Below are positions 5,593-13,537 of a stretch of 13,537 nt of DNA, in pieces; position 1 is the stretch's first letter, and each line of letters begins with the position of its first letter. This DNA comes from Treponemataceae bacterium (GTDB taxonomy: Bacteria; Spirochaetota; Spirochaetia; Treponematales; Treponemataceae). Below the pieces are notes generated by a model that saw only the letters and a list, made by a program, of their open reading frames with translations, was not told where the DNA came from and did not search any database. A program made the translations under genes and the position numbers. The stretch lies in contig JAILRX010000232.1 of assembly GCA_024697985.1 (NCBI GenBank), positions 1 to 13,537 on the forward strand. Reading direction: 5' to 3'.

Positions 5593-6798
5593 TTAGAACT
5601 CGCTGAAAAAATCCCCGATGGCAAAACCGCTAATCACCCTTCCCTTAGGATAGATTTTCTGGATGTTGTTTTTACCTTCGCTTAGGTGAACGGAAGTAAT
5701 TCCGTGCTTGATGGAACTGTCCGCCTCGATAAAGGCCGCAACATGGTCAGAACATCGCACGAGGTTTCCATCAACTGGATTGTATTTATCAATATTGAAA
5801 TCTGAATTGAGCTGCTCAAAAGTCACGTTGTTCACGTTGAGGAAGCCGTCAAAACAGATTCGGTTGTCAAATTCATCGCTCGTAAAATACAGAAGCTCAT
5901 CAGAATAAAAATCTTCCATGAGAGGAACGAGTTCGGACTTTACGATTTCATCCTCCAGGTTCTTTACGATGGCAGGAAGCTCGCGGGTTGCCTGCTTGAC
6001 AGGAGAGATGATGTCACGTGTAACGCTTTCCGGCAGGTCGTGGAAAAGAGCCGAAAAGTAATTGTTGAATTCACGTTTCGGGCAGAACTTTACGCTCTGA
6101 TTGCGGCCCAAAAGCAGCGTGAAAATTGCGACGAAAAAGCAGTGGCCCAAAACCGTGGTCTTTGGAACTCGCGGAGTCTGATTCCAGCGGGTCTGAAACC
6201 TGAGCTGCTCGATAATCATCAGAAAGTCGTATGGTCTTTGTTTTGTAACCAGAAGCTGAAGGCCTTTAAGGTCAAGGTAAGGCTGAAGGTCCTCGTTGAT
6301 TTCCTTTTCAACCTTCACGAGCCTTTCGCGCTCGTTTACAACAGAAAGCATGTCGAATTCACGCTTTGTCGAATATTTGTGTGCGGCCCGATAGACGCGC
6401 TCCGTAATCGGAGTTTCCGGAACGAATTTTCCGAACATGTAGTCTGAAAAAAGTGAGAGAAGGTCCTTGTCGTCGATAAATTCTTCATACTGATAAAGGA
6501 CCCATTCGTAGATTTTGAGAGCTTCGGCAGGATATTCAGATTTGATTCTGCGCTGAACAGGAGCCTTCATGTCGCAAAGCGCGATTTTTTTCAAAAGATC
6601 GAAAAGCGAGGCATACATCATCCAGTGCCAGTCGATTTTATTTCCATTTTGCTCTTCAAATTTCCCGATAATGTAGGCAAGCACCATACGCTCGCCGCTT
6701 TTATCCATCTCAACCATGTCAAATGGCCGAATCATATCGTTCCAGCGTTCAATAGAAAACGCCTCGAAAATTTTAAGCGCAAATTTTTTAGAAATCAT
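5593..6798 (-). CDS. YfbR-like HD-domain phosphohydrolase with internal duplication
   Basis: A 401-residue protein. The C-terminal half carries the HD metal-site pattern of the YfbR 5'-deoxynucleotidase group: RW (204-205), H219, LFHDLPE with H253, D254 and E257, D262 followed by a Pro-Val-Lys segment, and a late D351 in CSDH. It should be a metal-dependent phosphohydrolase on nucleotides or a related substrate; the exact substrate cannot be read from sequence. The N-terminal half appears to be a second, degenerate copy of the same domain: RWN at 18-20, LF at 65-66, D76 and PV at 80-81 fall exactly 186 residues before their counterparts, while H219, H253 and D254 correspond to K33, D67 and L68. 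The ATG overlaps the stop of the upstream gene (ATGA), so the two are translationally coupled. No membrane segment is visible. Confidence 0.82.
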   Translation of the reverse strand: MISKKFALKIFEAFSIERWNDMIRPFDMVEMDKSGERMVLAYIIGKFEEQNGNKIDWHWMMYASLFDLLKKIALCDMKAPVQRRIKSEYPAEALKIYEWVLYQYEEFIDDKDLLSLFSDYMFGKFVPETPITERVYRAAHKYSTKREFDMLSVVNERERLVKVEKEINEDLQPYLDLKGLQLLVTKQRPYDFLMIIEQLRFQTRWNQTPRVPKTTVLGHCFFVAIFTLLLGRNQSVKFCPKREFNNYFSALFHDLPESVTRDIISPVKQATRELPAIVKNLEDEIVKSELVPLMEDFYSDELLYFTSDEFDNRICFDGFLNVNNVTFEQLNSDFNIDKYNPVDGNLVRCSDHVAAFIEADSSIKHGITSVHLSEGKNNIQKIYPKGRVISGFAIGDFFSEF

Positions 6799-7598
6799 TT
6801 AGCAAAGCCCTTCTTTCTGTCGTCCTCAAGCTTATCCTTCCAGACAATAGCCTTCTTTTTGGCTTCCTCGGCTTCTTCTGTTTCTGTCATGACGATGCAG
6901 ATTCGGCGGTAAGAGGCCAGATACAAAATTCCGTTTCGCATGTCGTCGATTCGGTGTGTCGAAAGTTCGTAGCGGTCACGGTATCCGTCTGCGGCCTGAG
7001 AAGTCATTTTTTTGATGAGTCTGAGGTAGAAAACAACAGTATCATAATCAGGATGGCGCGGATCAAGAAAGATTTTTCCGGCTTCCCTGAGGTTGAGCAT
7101 ATTTTTAGCAACAGTTACGAAACGAGCCTGCAATTCGGTGAACGACCACTTCCATTTTGTGTTGTCACCGTAAGCATCCATGATGAGGCGGATTGCAAGT
7201 CCAAGTTTTCGTACGATGAAATATCTTTTTTCAATTGATGTATTGCTGATCTGAGCAACCTTGTCCTCGTATTCTGAATAAGGAGCATCAATTAAGTTCG
7301 TTACGATCTCTTCAAGGTAAATTACGGCCTTGTAAAGTGCTTTTCGGGCTTCATTCAAGGCATCAGTATTTTTTACATCCAGCAATTCAACTGAAAGGTT
7401 ATTGATGGTCAGATAAAGGGTGGCTTCGTACATCATCTCATCTGCAAGAAGCAATTTTCGGTAACCGACTCCGCTGGAATCCTTTGAAATCAAGGTCAAA
7501 ATGTCCTTTTCCTTTTCCAGCGATTTTTCGACAGCTTCCTTATAAGGACGCATCTTAGAATTGAAAAGTTCCCTACTCTCTGCTGCAATTTTTGCCAT
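6795..7598 (-). CDS. conserved-looking protein of unknown function
   Basis: A 267-residue, highly charged protein predicted to be almost entirely alpha-helical, with no signal peptide, membrane segment or catalytic motif I can recognise. The N-terminal 60 residues are rich in E and K and could form a coiled coil. The middle contains aromatic clusters (KWKWSF near 148-153; FYLRLIKKM near 190-198), and the last 35 residues are again strongly charged (ETEEAEEAKKKAIVWKDKLE). The start at ATG 7598 is well supported by an SD, AGGGAGA, that overlaps the recN stop codon. Its stop overlaps the start of the HD gene by four bases, which argues that the two products act together or at a fixed ratio. Function cannot be assigned. 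Confidence 0.8.
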   Translation of the reverse strand: MAKIAAESRELFNSKMRPYKEAVEKSLEKEKDILTLISKDSSGVGYRKLLLADEMMYEATLYLTINNLSVELLDVKNTDALNEARKALYKAVIYLEEIVTNLIDAPYSEYEDKVAQISNTSIEKRYFIVRKLGLAIRLIMDAYGDNTKWKWSFTELQARFVTVAKNMLNLREAGKIFLDPRHPDYDTVVFYLRLIKKMTSQAADGYRDRYELSTHRIDDMRNGILYLASYRRICIVMTETEEAEEAKKKAIVWKDKLEDDRKKGFAK

Positions 7599-7610
7599 AA
7601 AAAAATCTCC

Positions 7611-9323
7611 CTAGTTTTGATATCCTGGAGAATAGCGCTCAAGCAGCGACCTCGCATGTTCAATAGACATTGAATCTAAGGCATCGCCGGAAAGCATTCG
7701 TCCGATTTCCTCAACCCTCTCATCACCTTTTACGACAAAGGCGCTGGTTTTAGTTGATGAAAGATCAGATTTTTTCTCTATTCTAATCTGTGTATCGGCA
7801 TAAACTGCTATGGAGGCAAGATGAGTTATGCAAAAAATCTGCTTATTTTTAGATAAATTCTTGATATGCTGGCCCAAAGCGACCGCAACTTCACCGCCGA
7901 TACCCGTATCGATCTCGTCGAATATCAGGGTGTCAACTTCGTCGCTTGAAGCAAGGACGGTCTTTATCGCAAGCATGACGCGCGAAATTTCACCGCCGGA
8001 AGCGATCTTGGCAAGGCTCTTTAGTTCGCCGCCCGCATTCGCGCAGATCAAAAATTCCACGTTGTCCATTCCTCGAGGGCCGCACTTTTGGATGAGCTCA
8101 GTGCAGTCCTTTTGAGTCATCGAAACGACAAACTTGCTGCCCTTCATTCCAAGCTGATTCAAGATTGCTTCGATTTGGGAAGACATCTTGTCGGCAGACT
8201 GTTTTCGTTTCTGAGAAAGGAGCTTAGCCTTTTCAAAAACGGTTTTTTCAAGAGAACGGATTTCATTCACGAGGTTTTCTGAATTTTCCTGCCATGATGA
8301 AAGCAGCTCGAGTTCATTTTTGGCTTTCTCACAGTAAGCAAGGATGTCGCTGACTGTCGAAACTGAGCTCTGACAGTACTTTTTCTTAAGTTTAAAAATC
8401 AGGGCAAGACGTTCCTGAACCTGCTCGAGGCGGTCGCCGTCAAACACGAGGGAATTCTTGTAATTTTTTATTTCATCACTGATGTCCGAAACTTCGTAGA
8501 ACGAGTTTTCAAGACGGTTGTGGATTTCATCAAGTTTTTTGTCGATTCCGACAATGTGGTTTGAAATCGAACAGAGCTTTTTGAATGAAGTCAGAACTGA
8601 TTCGTCGCCCGAAGCAAAAAATTCACACATCGAATCGATTGCTTCGTAAAGCTTTTCGAACTGTGAAAGCCGGTTTTCCTCGTTTTCAAGTTCCTCGTCC
8701 TCGCCTTCCTTGAGCTGGGCCTGTTCAATTTCGTTGATTGAAAAGTTCAGAAGCTCAATCTTTTCGTTTCTGGATGAGCTTTCACCCTGAAGTTTTTCCA
8801 AAAGGTTTCGTTTTTCAACCAGCTGATGATAGTATTTTGAGTAATCGGCAACTTCATCGTTTATGCCGGCGTAAGAATCAAGATATCTTATGTGTTCGCC
8901 GGTTTTCATCAAAAGCTGATGTTCGTGCTGTCCGTGGATGTCAAAAAAGTAAGACGTAAATTCAGCAAGGTCGTTTCGGGTTACGGGCATGCTCTGAATC
9001 CAGCAGCTGCTTTTTCCCGTGTCCTTGATGGTTCTTCTAAGAAGGATTCTGTTGTCCTCGGCTTCGATGCCGTGTTCTTCGAGCCACAAAAATGCTGATT
9101 TGCACGAATCTTCAAGGCAGATAGTGCCCGAAACGACCGCCTCGGAGCAGCCGGTTCTGATCTGGTCTACGCTGGCCTTACCGCCGAGCAAAAAAGACAT
9201 CGCACCTATAAGAATTGATTTTCCGCTTCCGGTTTCTCCAGAAAAAACGGTAAAGCCCTTTTCAAATTCGATGAAAAGCGAATCTATGAGAGCAAAATCC
9301 TTTATGTTTATATCCTCAAGCAA
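7611..9323 (-). CDS. recN: DNA repair protein RecN
   Basis: A 570-residue SMC-like ATPase that acts early in double-strand break repair by binding and tethering DNA ends for RecA-dependent recombination. Visible elements in order: Walker A GETGSGKS at 29-36; long charged coiled-coil arms across roughly 150-390; the ABC signature around ASGGEISRVML (441-451); Walker B LIFDEIDTGIGG (466-477) with D469 and E470; and the H-loop region CITHLASIAVYAD. Length is normal for the family. The start appears to be TTG at 9323, because the SD GGAGG ends five bases upstream and the protein then begins in the usual way (LEDINIKDFALID). This start overlaps the nadK stop by eight bases, so translation is likely coupled and kept low. 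Confidence 0.97.
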   Translation of the reverse strand: MLEDINIKDFALIDSLFIEFEKGFTVFSGETGSGKSILIGAMSFLLGGKASVDQIRTGCSEAVVSGTICLEDSCKSAFLWLEEHGIEAEDNRILLRRTIKDTGKSSCWIQSMPVTRNDLAEFTSYFFDIHGQHEHQLLMKTGEHIRYLDSYAGINDEVADYSKYYHQLVEKRNLLEKLQGESSSRNEKIELLNFSINEIEQAQLKEGEDEELENEENRLSQFEKLYEAIDSMCEFFASGDESVLTSFKKLCSISNHIVGIDKKLDEIHNRLENSFYEVSDISDEIKNYKNSLVFDGDRLEQVQERLALIFKLKKKYCQSSVSTVSDILAYCEKAKNELELLSSWQENSENLVNEIRSLEKTVFEKAKLLSQKRKQSADKMSSQIEAILNQLGMKGSKFVVSMTQKDCTELIQKCGPRGMDNVEFLICANAGGELKSLAKIASGGEISRVMLAIKTVLASSDEVDTLIFDEIDTGIGGEVAVALGQHIKNLSKNKQIFCITHLASIAVYADTQIRIEKKSDLSSTKTSAFVVKGDERVEEIGRMLSGDALDSMSIEHARSLLERYSPGYQN

Positions 9324-10194
9324 GGGATCCTCCAGACCAATTCAATTTAGAACGCAGTGCAGAATAAAATACGTCAGGGCCGCAGCCGATTAATTTTACG
9401 GTTTCCACAGCCTTGCAAATTCTGATTTCGTCGCCGACGCAAACTTCCGTGGATGACTGGCCGTCGCATGTGACGCAGACTTCAGCTCCGCGAGAAGGCA
9501 AAACCTTTACGCTGATGAGCGACCATGGCGGCAAAACAAGCGGCCTGTTCGAAAGCGAAAAGGCACAGACCGGGCTCAACACGAGCGCGTCGACGGCCGG
9601 GTCTACGATTGGGCCACCGGCTGCGGCCGAGTATGCGGTGCTGCCGGTCGCGGTTGCAATTACAATTCCGTCCGCCTTGAACGTTCCGAGCGCATTCGAG
9701 TTGCACGAAACTTCGAGCGACACGATTCGGGCTATCCCCTTTCCGGTCACCGAAACGTCGTTGAGCGCATTCGAAGAAAAGACCTTTTCTTCGCCACGAT
9801 AAACCTCGGCCCTTACCATGCTTCTCTGTGCGACCGAAAACTTGCCGTCCAGAAAGTCGTCAAAACTTTCCTGCCACCGTGAGCTGCTGATTCCGGCGAT
9901 AAACCCAAACTGCCCGAGGTTTATCGGGAAAATCGGGATGCCGTAAAGGCTGCAGAACCTGGCAGCAAAAAGCACGGTTCCGTCTCCGCCAAGAGTTATG
10001 GCGCACAGAATCTTATTTTCGTCGTCTGTAAAATTTGCATCACCATAATTATAGTCAGAAAAAACAGAATTTTGACCAGAATACGAGATTTTTTCTACAA
10101 AAATTTTTTTTGAAGTCAGATAAAAATCAACTTCCGATGAAAGGCGGCAAGCGTCTTCGTTGTAGGAGTTAACGATTAGAAGGCACTTTTTCAT
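9316..10194 (-). CDS. nadK: NAD kinase
   Basis: A cytoplasmic enzyme that phosphorylates NAD to NADP using ATP or polyphosphate. From ATG 10194 it has 292 residues. The frame could be read from an upstream TTG at 10209, but the ATG has SD AAGGG seven bases before it, and the hydrophobic first strand MKKCLLIVNSYNE is typical. Signatures: GGDGT at 69-73, then PINLGQFGFI; NALND at 142-146; the glycine-rich TATGSTAYSAAAGGPIV motif; and a late TCDGQ. All catalytic features of the family are present. The gene sits 15 bases after the DegT-like gene and overlaps recN at its 3' end, and is probably transcribed with both. Confidence 0.95.
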   Translation of the reverse strand: MKKCLLIVNSYNEDACRLSSEVDFYLTSKKIFVEKISYSGQNSVFSDYNYGDANFTDDENKILCAITLGGDGTVLFAARFCSLYGIPIFPINLGQFGFIAGISSSRWQESFDDFLDGKFSVAQRSMVRAEVYRGEEKVFSSNALNDVSVTGKGIARIVSLEVSCNSNALGTFKADGIVIATATGSTAYSAAAGGPIVDPAVDALVLSPVCAFSLSNRPLVLPPWSLISVKVLPSRGAEVCVTCDGQSSTEVCVGDEIRICKAVETVKLIGCGPDVFYSALRSKLNWSGGSLA

Positions 10195-10209
10195 AGGCAG
10201 ACCCTTCAA

Positions 10210-11238
10210 TTACGGCAATGTCGAAAGAACCTTGGCAATTGCGGCAGTCTGGCTCTTTCCCAACCGCGGATATAACGGGAAAAGTACGCATCTAAGCAAC
10301 AAAGAAAGCGCATTTTTACAGTCAGGAAGCTGTTCCTCACGCAAAGCAATCACGGAATTTTCAAAAGCCGAGGCGATTTCAATATCCTTGCGGTTTACGT
10401 ACTGCTTTACGTCCTTTACTCCGCGTTCAAGAACGACAGGGAAAGAGTAAACGGCAGAAACGGCATATTCGCCCTGCTGAGAAATAGAGTGATGCTTGCT
10501 CTGCATCAAAGAACGGATGTATATTTCGTAAATTTCTTTTCTAACTGCTTCGTTTTTACCAAATTCCTTGAGCTGGATGAAGGCCAAAGCGCTGTTCATG
10601 TCAGGAAGCACATCAGTTGATGGAGCGACATCAGTATGGCGCTTAAGTACAAGCCAGTCCCTTCTTTGAGGAGCCATAAGGATGGCACCTCCGGCGGCCG
10701 TGATCATGTCTCTTTCTTCAAGGCCAAGGATTGAGAAAGTTCCGAAAGTTCCGGCCTTCTTTTCCTCGAAAGAAGCACCTGCTGACTGAGAAATATCTTC
10801 AATGATTGGAACGCCCAGTTCCAGAAGGGCCGTCATGTTTGGAACAAAACCTAATGTTTCGTGCAGGATAAGGACACGTCCGCCTGCGATCATTCCTTCG
10901 TGAACGGTTTCCGGTGAAACAAGAGCTGTTTCAGGAGAAACATCCAGAGCGAGAACTTCATATCCTAAATCTTCGAGGACGAGAATCTGCCAGCTTGGAG
11001 CAAGGGCAGAAATCATTACTTTTGTGCCAGGTTCAATGCCCAAAGCCTTAAGAGCATATTTCAATGCAATTGCAGGAGAACGAACAGCCACAGCCCCATC
11101 AACACCAAAAAATTCTTTGGCATATTGCGTCAGACGCAAGTTGTTTTCACCGGGTCCTAGTTTCTCTTCGACCATACAGGTCAAAACGGCATCCATTTCC
11201 CGGCGACGAATTGTTGAGCTAAAAGGTTGAATTTTCAT
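10210..11238 (-). CDS. DegT/DnrJ/EryC1-fold protein without the PLP lysine
   Basis: A 342-residue protein of the sugar aminotransferase fold. The PLP-pocket motif EDISQSAGASFEEKKAGTFG is present (147-166), as is the later GG pair (183-184). In active members a lysine eight residues before the second glycine (SxxPTKNxTTGEGG) forms the Schiff base. Here the segment reads LGLEERDMITAAGG and the aligned residue is Arg176. Transamination is therefore unlikely; a sugar-binding, dehydratase-like or regulatory role is possible. It follows cheW by only two bases and has little SD of its own, so it is probably coupled to cheW translation. The C-terminal half is more divergent than the N-terminal half. 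Confidence 0.82.
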   Translation of the reverse strand: MKIQPFSSTIRRREMDAVLTCMVEEKLGPGENNLRLTQYAKEFFGVDGAVAVRSPAIALKYALKALGIEPGTKVMISALAPSWQILVLEDLGYEVLALDVSPETALVSPETVHEGMIAGGRVLILHETLGFVPNMTALLELGVPIIEDISQSAGASFEEKKAGTFGTFSILGLEERDMITAAGGAILMAPQRRDWLVLKRHTDVAPSTDVLPDMNSALAFIQLKEFGKNEAVRKEIYEIYIRSLMQSKHHSISQQGEYAVSAVYSFPVVLERGVKDVKQYVNRKDIEIASAFENSVIALREEQLPDCKNALSLLLRCVLFPLYPRLGKSQTAAIAKVLSTLP

Positions 11239-11240
11239 TA

Positions 11241-11726
11241 TTAATCTAATCCGATAATTTTTTGTAATTCTTTTGCGTTAAAGAGTTTTCTTGTATCAAG
11301 AATGATGAGGTATCCGCCGGTTTCCTGACGAACTACTCCGTGAATGTATTCAGAACCGATACCAGAAAGCATCTGTGGCGGTGGATTTACGTCTTTTGAG
11401 TTAACTGAAATAACTCGTGCTACCCTATCAATTACAACACCGATTTTGTTGTCATCAATGTTGAGAATGATGAATCCGCCTTCGAATTCCATATCGTAAT
11501 CTTCGCTTGTTGTCTTAGATTCAATGTGGAATCGTTTGTGCAAACTGATGATAGGAATAATTTCACCTCTTAAGTTAAAAATACCTTCTACATAATATGG
11601 AGCATTTGGGATTTGACGAACTTCCTGAATTTTTACGATTTCTTTTACATCCATGATGTTAACGCCGTACAATTCATCTCCCAATTGGAAAGTAACCAAT
11701 TGAAATTGTGTATCTAAATCTGCCAT
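11241..11726 (-). CDS. cheW: chemotaxis adaptor CheW
   Basis: A 161-residue single-domain CheW, which couples chemoreceptors to the kinase CheA in membrane-associated arrays. Recognisable stretches: QLVTFQLGDELYGVNIMDVKEI, then IPNAPYYVEGIFNLRGEIIPIISL, then FIILNIDDNKIGVVIDRVARVI and a closing GYLIILDTRKLF. These cover both SH3-like subdomains and the length is normal. The ATG at 11726 has a strong SD (GGAGG) seven bases upstream. No other chemotaxis gene is in the window, so this is probably an isolated adaptor in a housekeeping operon rather than part of a main che cluster. It is followed after two bases by the DegT-like gene. Confidence 0.95.
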   Translation of the reverse strand: MADLDTQFQLVTFQLGDELYGVNIMDVKEIVKIQEVRQIPNAPYYVEGIFNLRGEIIPIISLHKRFHIESKTTSEDYDMEFEGGFIILNIDDNKIGVVIDRVARVISVNSKDVNPPPQMLSGIGSEYIHGVVRQETGGYLIILDTRKLFNAKELQKIIGLD

Positions 11727-11762
11727 AAAGCCTCCAAAAACTTAAAAAAAGTCTATTAATAA

Positions 11763-11791
11763 ATATTACATTGAAAACTAAAAAAAGTAAA
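11763..11791 (-). promoter_or_regulatory. candidate promoter for the cheW cluster
   Basis: On the minus strand TTTACT (11791-11786), a 17-base spacer and TAATAT (11768-11763) precede cheW by about 40 bases. The leuA-cheW gap of 72 bases is very AT-rich and has no terminator hairpin, so readthrough from leuA is also possible. AT-rich sequence gives such matches by chance, hence modest confidence. Confidence 0.35.
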
Positions 11792-11798
11792 CTAAAAT

Positions 11799-13496
11799 TT
11801 ATTTAGAGCCGTAGCAGCCGTTATAAAAATTTATCGCACTGACGACGGCATTTACACCGGCACGCGCAACGTTCGAAGAAAGTCCTACGCCCCAGGCCTT
11901 CGTTCCGTTTTCGAATGAAAGTTCGATGTAGGCAACGGCATCCGAATCTGAGCCGCTTCCGACGGCATGTTCATGGAAGGCCGAAATCGTAAATGGGTCG
12001 ACAATCTGGGCGCTTTTGACCGAAGCAACGAAGGCGTCCAAAGGTCCATTACCCTTCGACCCGATTGCATGCTGCTCCCCGTTGATTTTGATGACGGAAC
12101 GGCACAGAACGTTGCTTGCTGAATCCGAGCCATCAACATGGGTTTCGACAAAATCGAGGATTTCAAGCTTTTTCGCGCAAGACTGATGAATCCATGTTGA
12201 ATCAAACAGGCTGAAAATTTCAGAAGGAGACAGTTCGCGCTGAAGTATATCGGCTCTTTCGGTGATGATTTTTCCAAGAAGCGGATGCATGGCTTTCGGA
12301 AGGACAAAACCAAAATCCTGTTCGAGAATCCAGGCAGCACCGCCCTTTCCACTCTGACTGTTGATCCTGATGATTTCCTTGTATTCGCGTCCGATGTCGC
12401 AAGGATCAATCAAAAGGTACGGTACATCCCACACTTCATCAGAAGGATGATGGGACCTTTCGTTCAAGGCCTTTCGGATGGCATCCTGATGACTGCCTGA
12501 GAAAGCCGTAAAGACAAGCTCTCCTGCATAAGGCTGCCTCAAAGGAATTTCCATTCCGGTAAGTTCGCTGTATTTTCGGGCAATTTCGTTCAGGCGTGAA
12601 AAATTAAGCTTAGGATCCACGCCATCAGAATACATGTTAAGTGCAAGGTTTACGATATCAAGGTTTCCGGTCCTCTCGCCGTTTCCAAAAAGGCAACCTT
12701 CGACACGGTCAGTTCCTGCCATCAGTGAAAGCTCGGCGGAAGCAGTTGCAGTTCCACGGTCGTTGTGGCAATGCGAAGAAATGATGACGCAGTTCCTGTG
12801 CGAAATGTGGTCGGAAAAATACTCGATTGCATCAGCATAGACGTTTGGAGTATAGCATTCGACGGTTGTCGGCAAATTGAAGATGATTTTGTTTTCTGGA
12901 TTCCAGCCCCATTCGTCTCCGACAGCCTGACAGACTTCTACGGCATAATCGATTTCGGTCATCGAAAAACTTTCAGGCGAATATTCGAGCTGAATCTGAG
13001 GAAGGCCTGAATGAGCGTATTTTGAAATGCATTCCTTTACGCAGTCGACGCCGCCGACGGCCATCTGAAGGACCTGCTCTTTGGTCATGCCAAAGGTATA
13101 TTTTCTTTGAGCCGGTGAAGTTGAATTATAGATATGAAAGATGCATTTTTTTGCACCCAAAACTGCCTCAAAAGTTTTTTCGATCAAGTGCTTTCGCGCC
13201 TGACACAAAACCTGAATCGTAACGTCATCTGGAATTCGTTTTTCATCAATAAGACGGCGGACAAACTCGTATTCAGTATGGGAAGAACTCGGAAAGCCTA
13301 CTTCAATCTCCTTAAATCCAATTTTTACTAAAAGGTCAAAAAACTCTAATTTTTGCTCAACATTCATAGGGACGGCAAGAGCCTGATTTCCATCACGTAA
13401 ATCAACGGAGCACCAAAGAGGAGAATGTGTGATTGAGTTTTCAGGCCAACGACGGTTCTGCTTGGCTATCCGAGGGGCCGCCCTATATTTTGCCAT
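11799..13496 (-). CDS. leuA: 2-isopropylmalate synthase
   Basis: A 565-residue enzyme for the first committed step of leucine synthesis: acetyl-CoA plus 2-oxoisovalerate to 2-isopropylmalate. It is of the longer type-2 form. The start region KYR...RRWPENSIT...PLWCSVDLRDGNQAL (DLRDGNQAL at 32-40) holds the catalytic Arg-Asp pair. HCHND (242-246) gives the metal-binding HxH, and GNGERTGN (271-278) closes the active site. From about 430 the protein has the regulatory LeuA dimer domain, where leucine usually gives feedback inhibition. The ATG at 13496 has SD AGGGG six bases upstream. No other leu or ilv gene lies in the window; upstream neighbours are off the edge. Confidence 0.96.
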   Translation of the reverse strand: MAKYRAAPRIAKQNRRWPENSITHSPLWCSVDLRDGNQALAVPMNVEQKLEFFDLLVKIGFKEIEVGFPSSSHTEYEFVRRLIDEKRIPDDVTIQVLCQARKHLIEKTFEAVLGAKKCIFHIYNSTSPAQRKYTFGMTKEQVLQMAVGGVDCVKECISKYAHSGLPQIQLEYSPESFSMTEIDYAVEVCQAVGDEWGWNPENKIIFNLPTTVECYTPNVYADAIEYFSDHISHRNCVIISSHCHNDRGTATASAELSLMAGTDRVEGCLFGNGERTGNLDIVNLALNMYSDGVDPKLNFSRLNEIARKYSELTGMEIPLRQPYAGELVFTAFSGSHQDAIRKALNERSHHPSDEVWDVPYLLIDPCDIGREYKEIIRINSQSGKGGAAWILEQDFGFVLPKAMHPLLGKIITERADILQRELSPSEIFSLFDSTWIHQSCAKKLEILDFVETHVDGSDSASNVLCRSVIKINGEQHAIGSKGNGPLDAFVASVKSAQIVDPFTISAFHEHAVGSGSDSDAVAYIELSFENGTKAWGVGLSSNVARAGVNAVVSAINFYNGCYGSK

Positions 13497-13497
13497 T

Positions 13498-13536
13498 TCA
13501 GCCCCTGATTTTCGCAGCCTTTTTCGTCTTTCCTGA
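13498..13536 (-). CDS. possible C-terminal tail of the gene upstream of leuA (partial)
   Basis: On the minus strand the frame encoding SGKTKKAAKIRG ends with TGA at 13500-13498, one base before the leuA ATG. A lysine-rich tail this close to an SD-driven start would suit an upstream operon member. The alternative is that this is untranslated leader: the frame in line with leuA is also open to the window edge. Only 12 codons are visible, so this is tentative. Confidence 0.25.
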   Translation of the reverse strand, partial: SGKTKKAAKIRG

Positions 13537-13537
13537 T

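Noticed and set aside
5559..5624. N-terminal extension of the LysM protein by 22 codons
   Set aside because: The extension is polar and would bury the signal peptide. It also overlaps the end of the HD gene by 32 bases, and no SD supports it.
6040..6447. Plus-strand 135-codon open frame
   Set aside because: It is antisense to the HD gene, which has clear motifs; the frame has no SD or recognisable domain.
11885..12409. Minus-strand 174-codon frame inside leuA
   Set aside because: It is a frame-shifted shadow of leuA, which is intact and conserved across this stretch.
1..13537. CRISPR arrays, tRNA or rRNA genes, insertion sequences, phage genes
   Set aside because: No spaced direct-repeat array, cloverleaf, rRNA signature, transposase or phage structural motif was found on either strand by eye.

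Overview
The window looks like chromosomal DNA from a spirochaete, most likely a gut- or rumen-type Treponema. The evidence is moderate-to-low GC content, a FliG-like flagellar switch paralog, a CheW adaptor, a LysM/LytM protein of treponemal style, and a secreted C-type-lectin/FGE-fold protein of the TvpA kind. The species call is inference.

Left region (1-2130): a minus-strand secreted or lipid-anchored protein with a C-terminal SUMF1/FGE (C-type lectin) domain (232-1827). Its last ~100 coding bases carry the hallmark of a diversity-generating retroelement (DGR) variable region: a GC-rich run of codons of the form NNC where AAC would be expected, set in a conserved frame (GGSW ... C ... R ... 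LGFRV). A GC-rich hairpin lies just past the stop codon. No reverse transcriptase, Avd gene or template repeat lies in the window, so this would be a remote target. The gene has its own sigma70-like promoter and a terminator that can act on both strands. It is flanked by two related GC-rich elements in direct orientation and by two related 3'-end coding fragments, which suggests a rearranged or arrayed locus.

Middle region (2131-4570, plus strand): a short FliG-like protein preceded by an extended -10 promoter so close to the ATG that the mRNA may be leaderless, then a PcfJ-like protein of unknown function. They converge on the minus-strand cluster.

Right region (4611-13537, minus strand): a tight housekeeping cluster, read from high to low coordinates: leuA (2-isopropylmalate synthase), cheW, a DegT/DnrJ-fold protein lacking the PLP lysine, nadK, recN, a conserved protein of unknown function, a YfbR-like HD protein that appears to be an internal duplication, and a double-LysM protein with a catalytically degenerate LytM domain. 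Gaps run from an 8-base overlap to 72 bases, so most of it is probably one transcript. A promoter candidate precedes cheW.

The most interesting part is the predicted DGR variable region in 232-1827. Second are the duplicated HD domain with one dead copy, the PLP-lysine-less aminotransferase, and the leaderless short FliG paralog.
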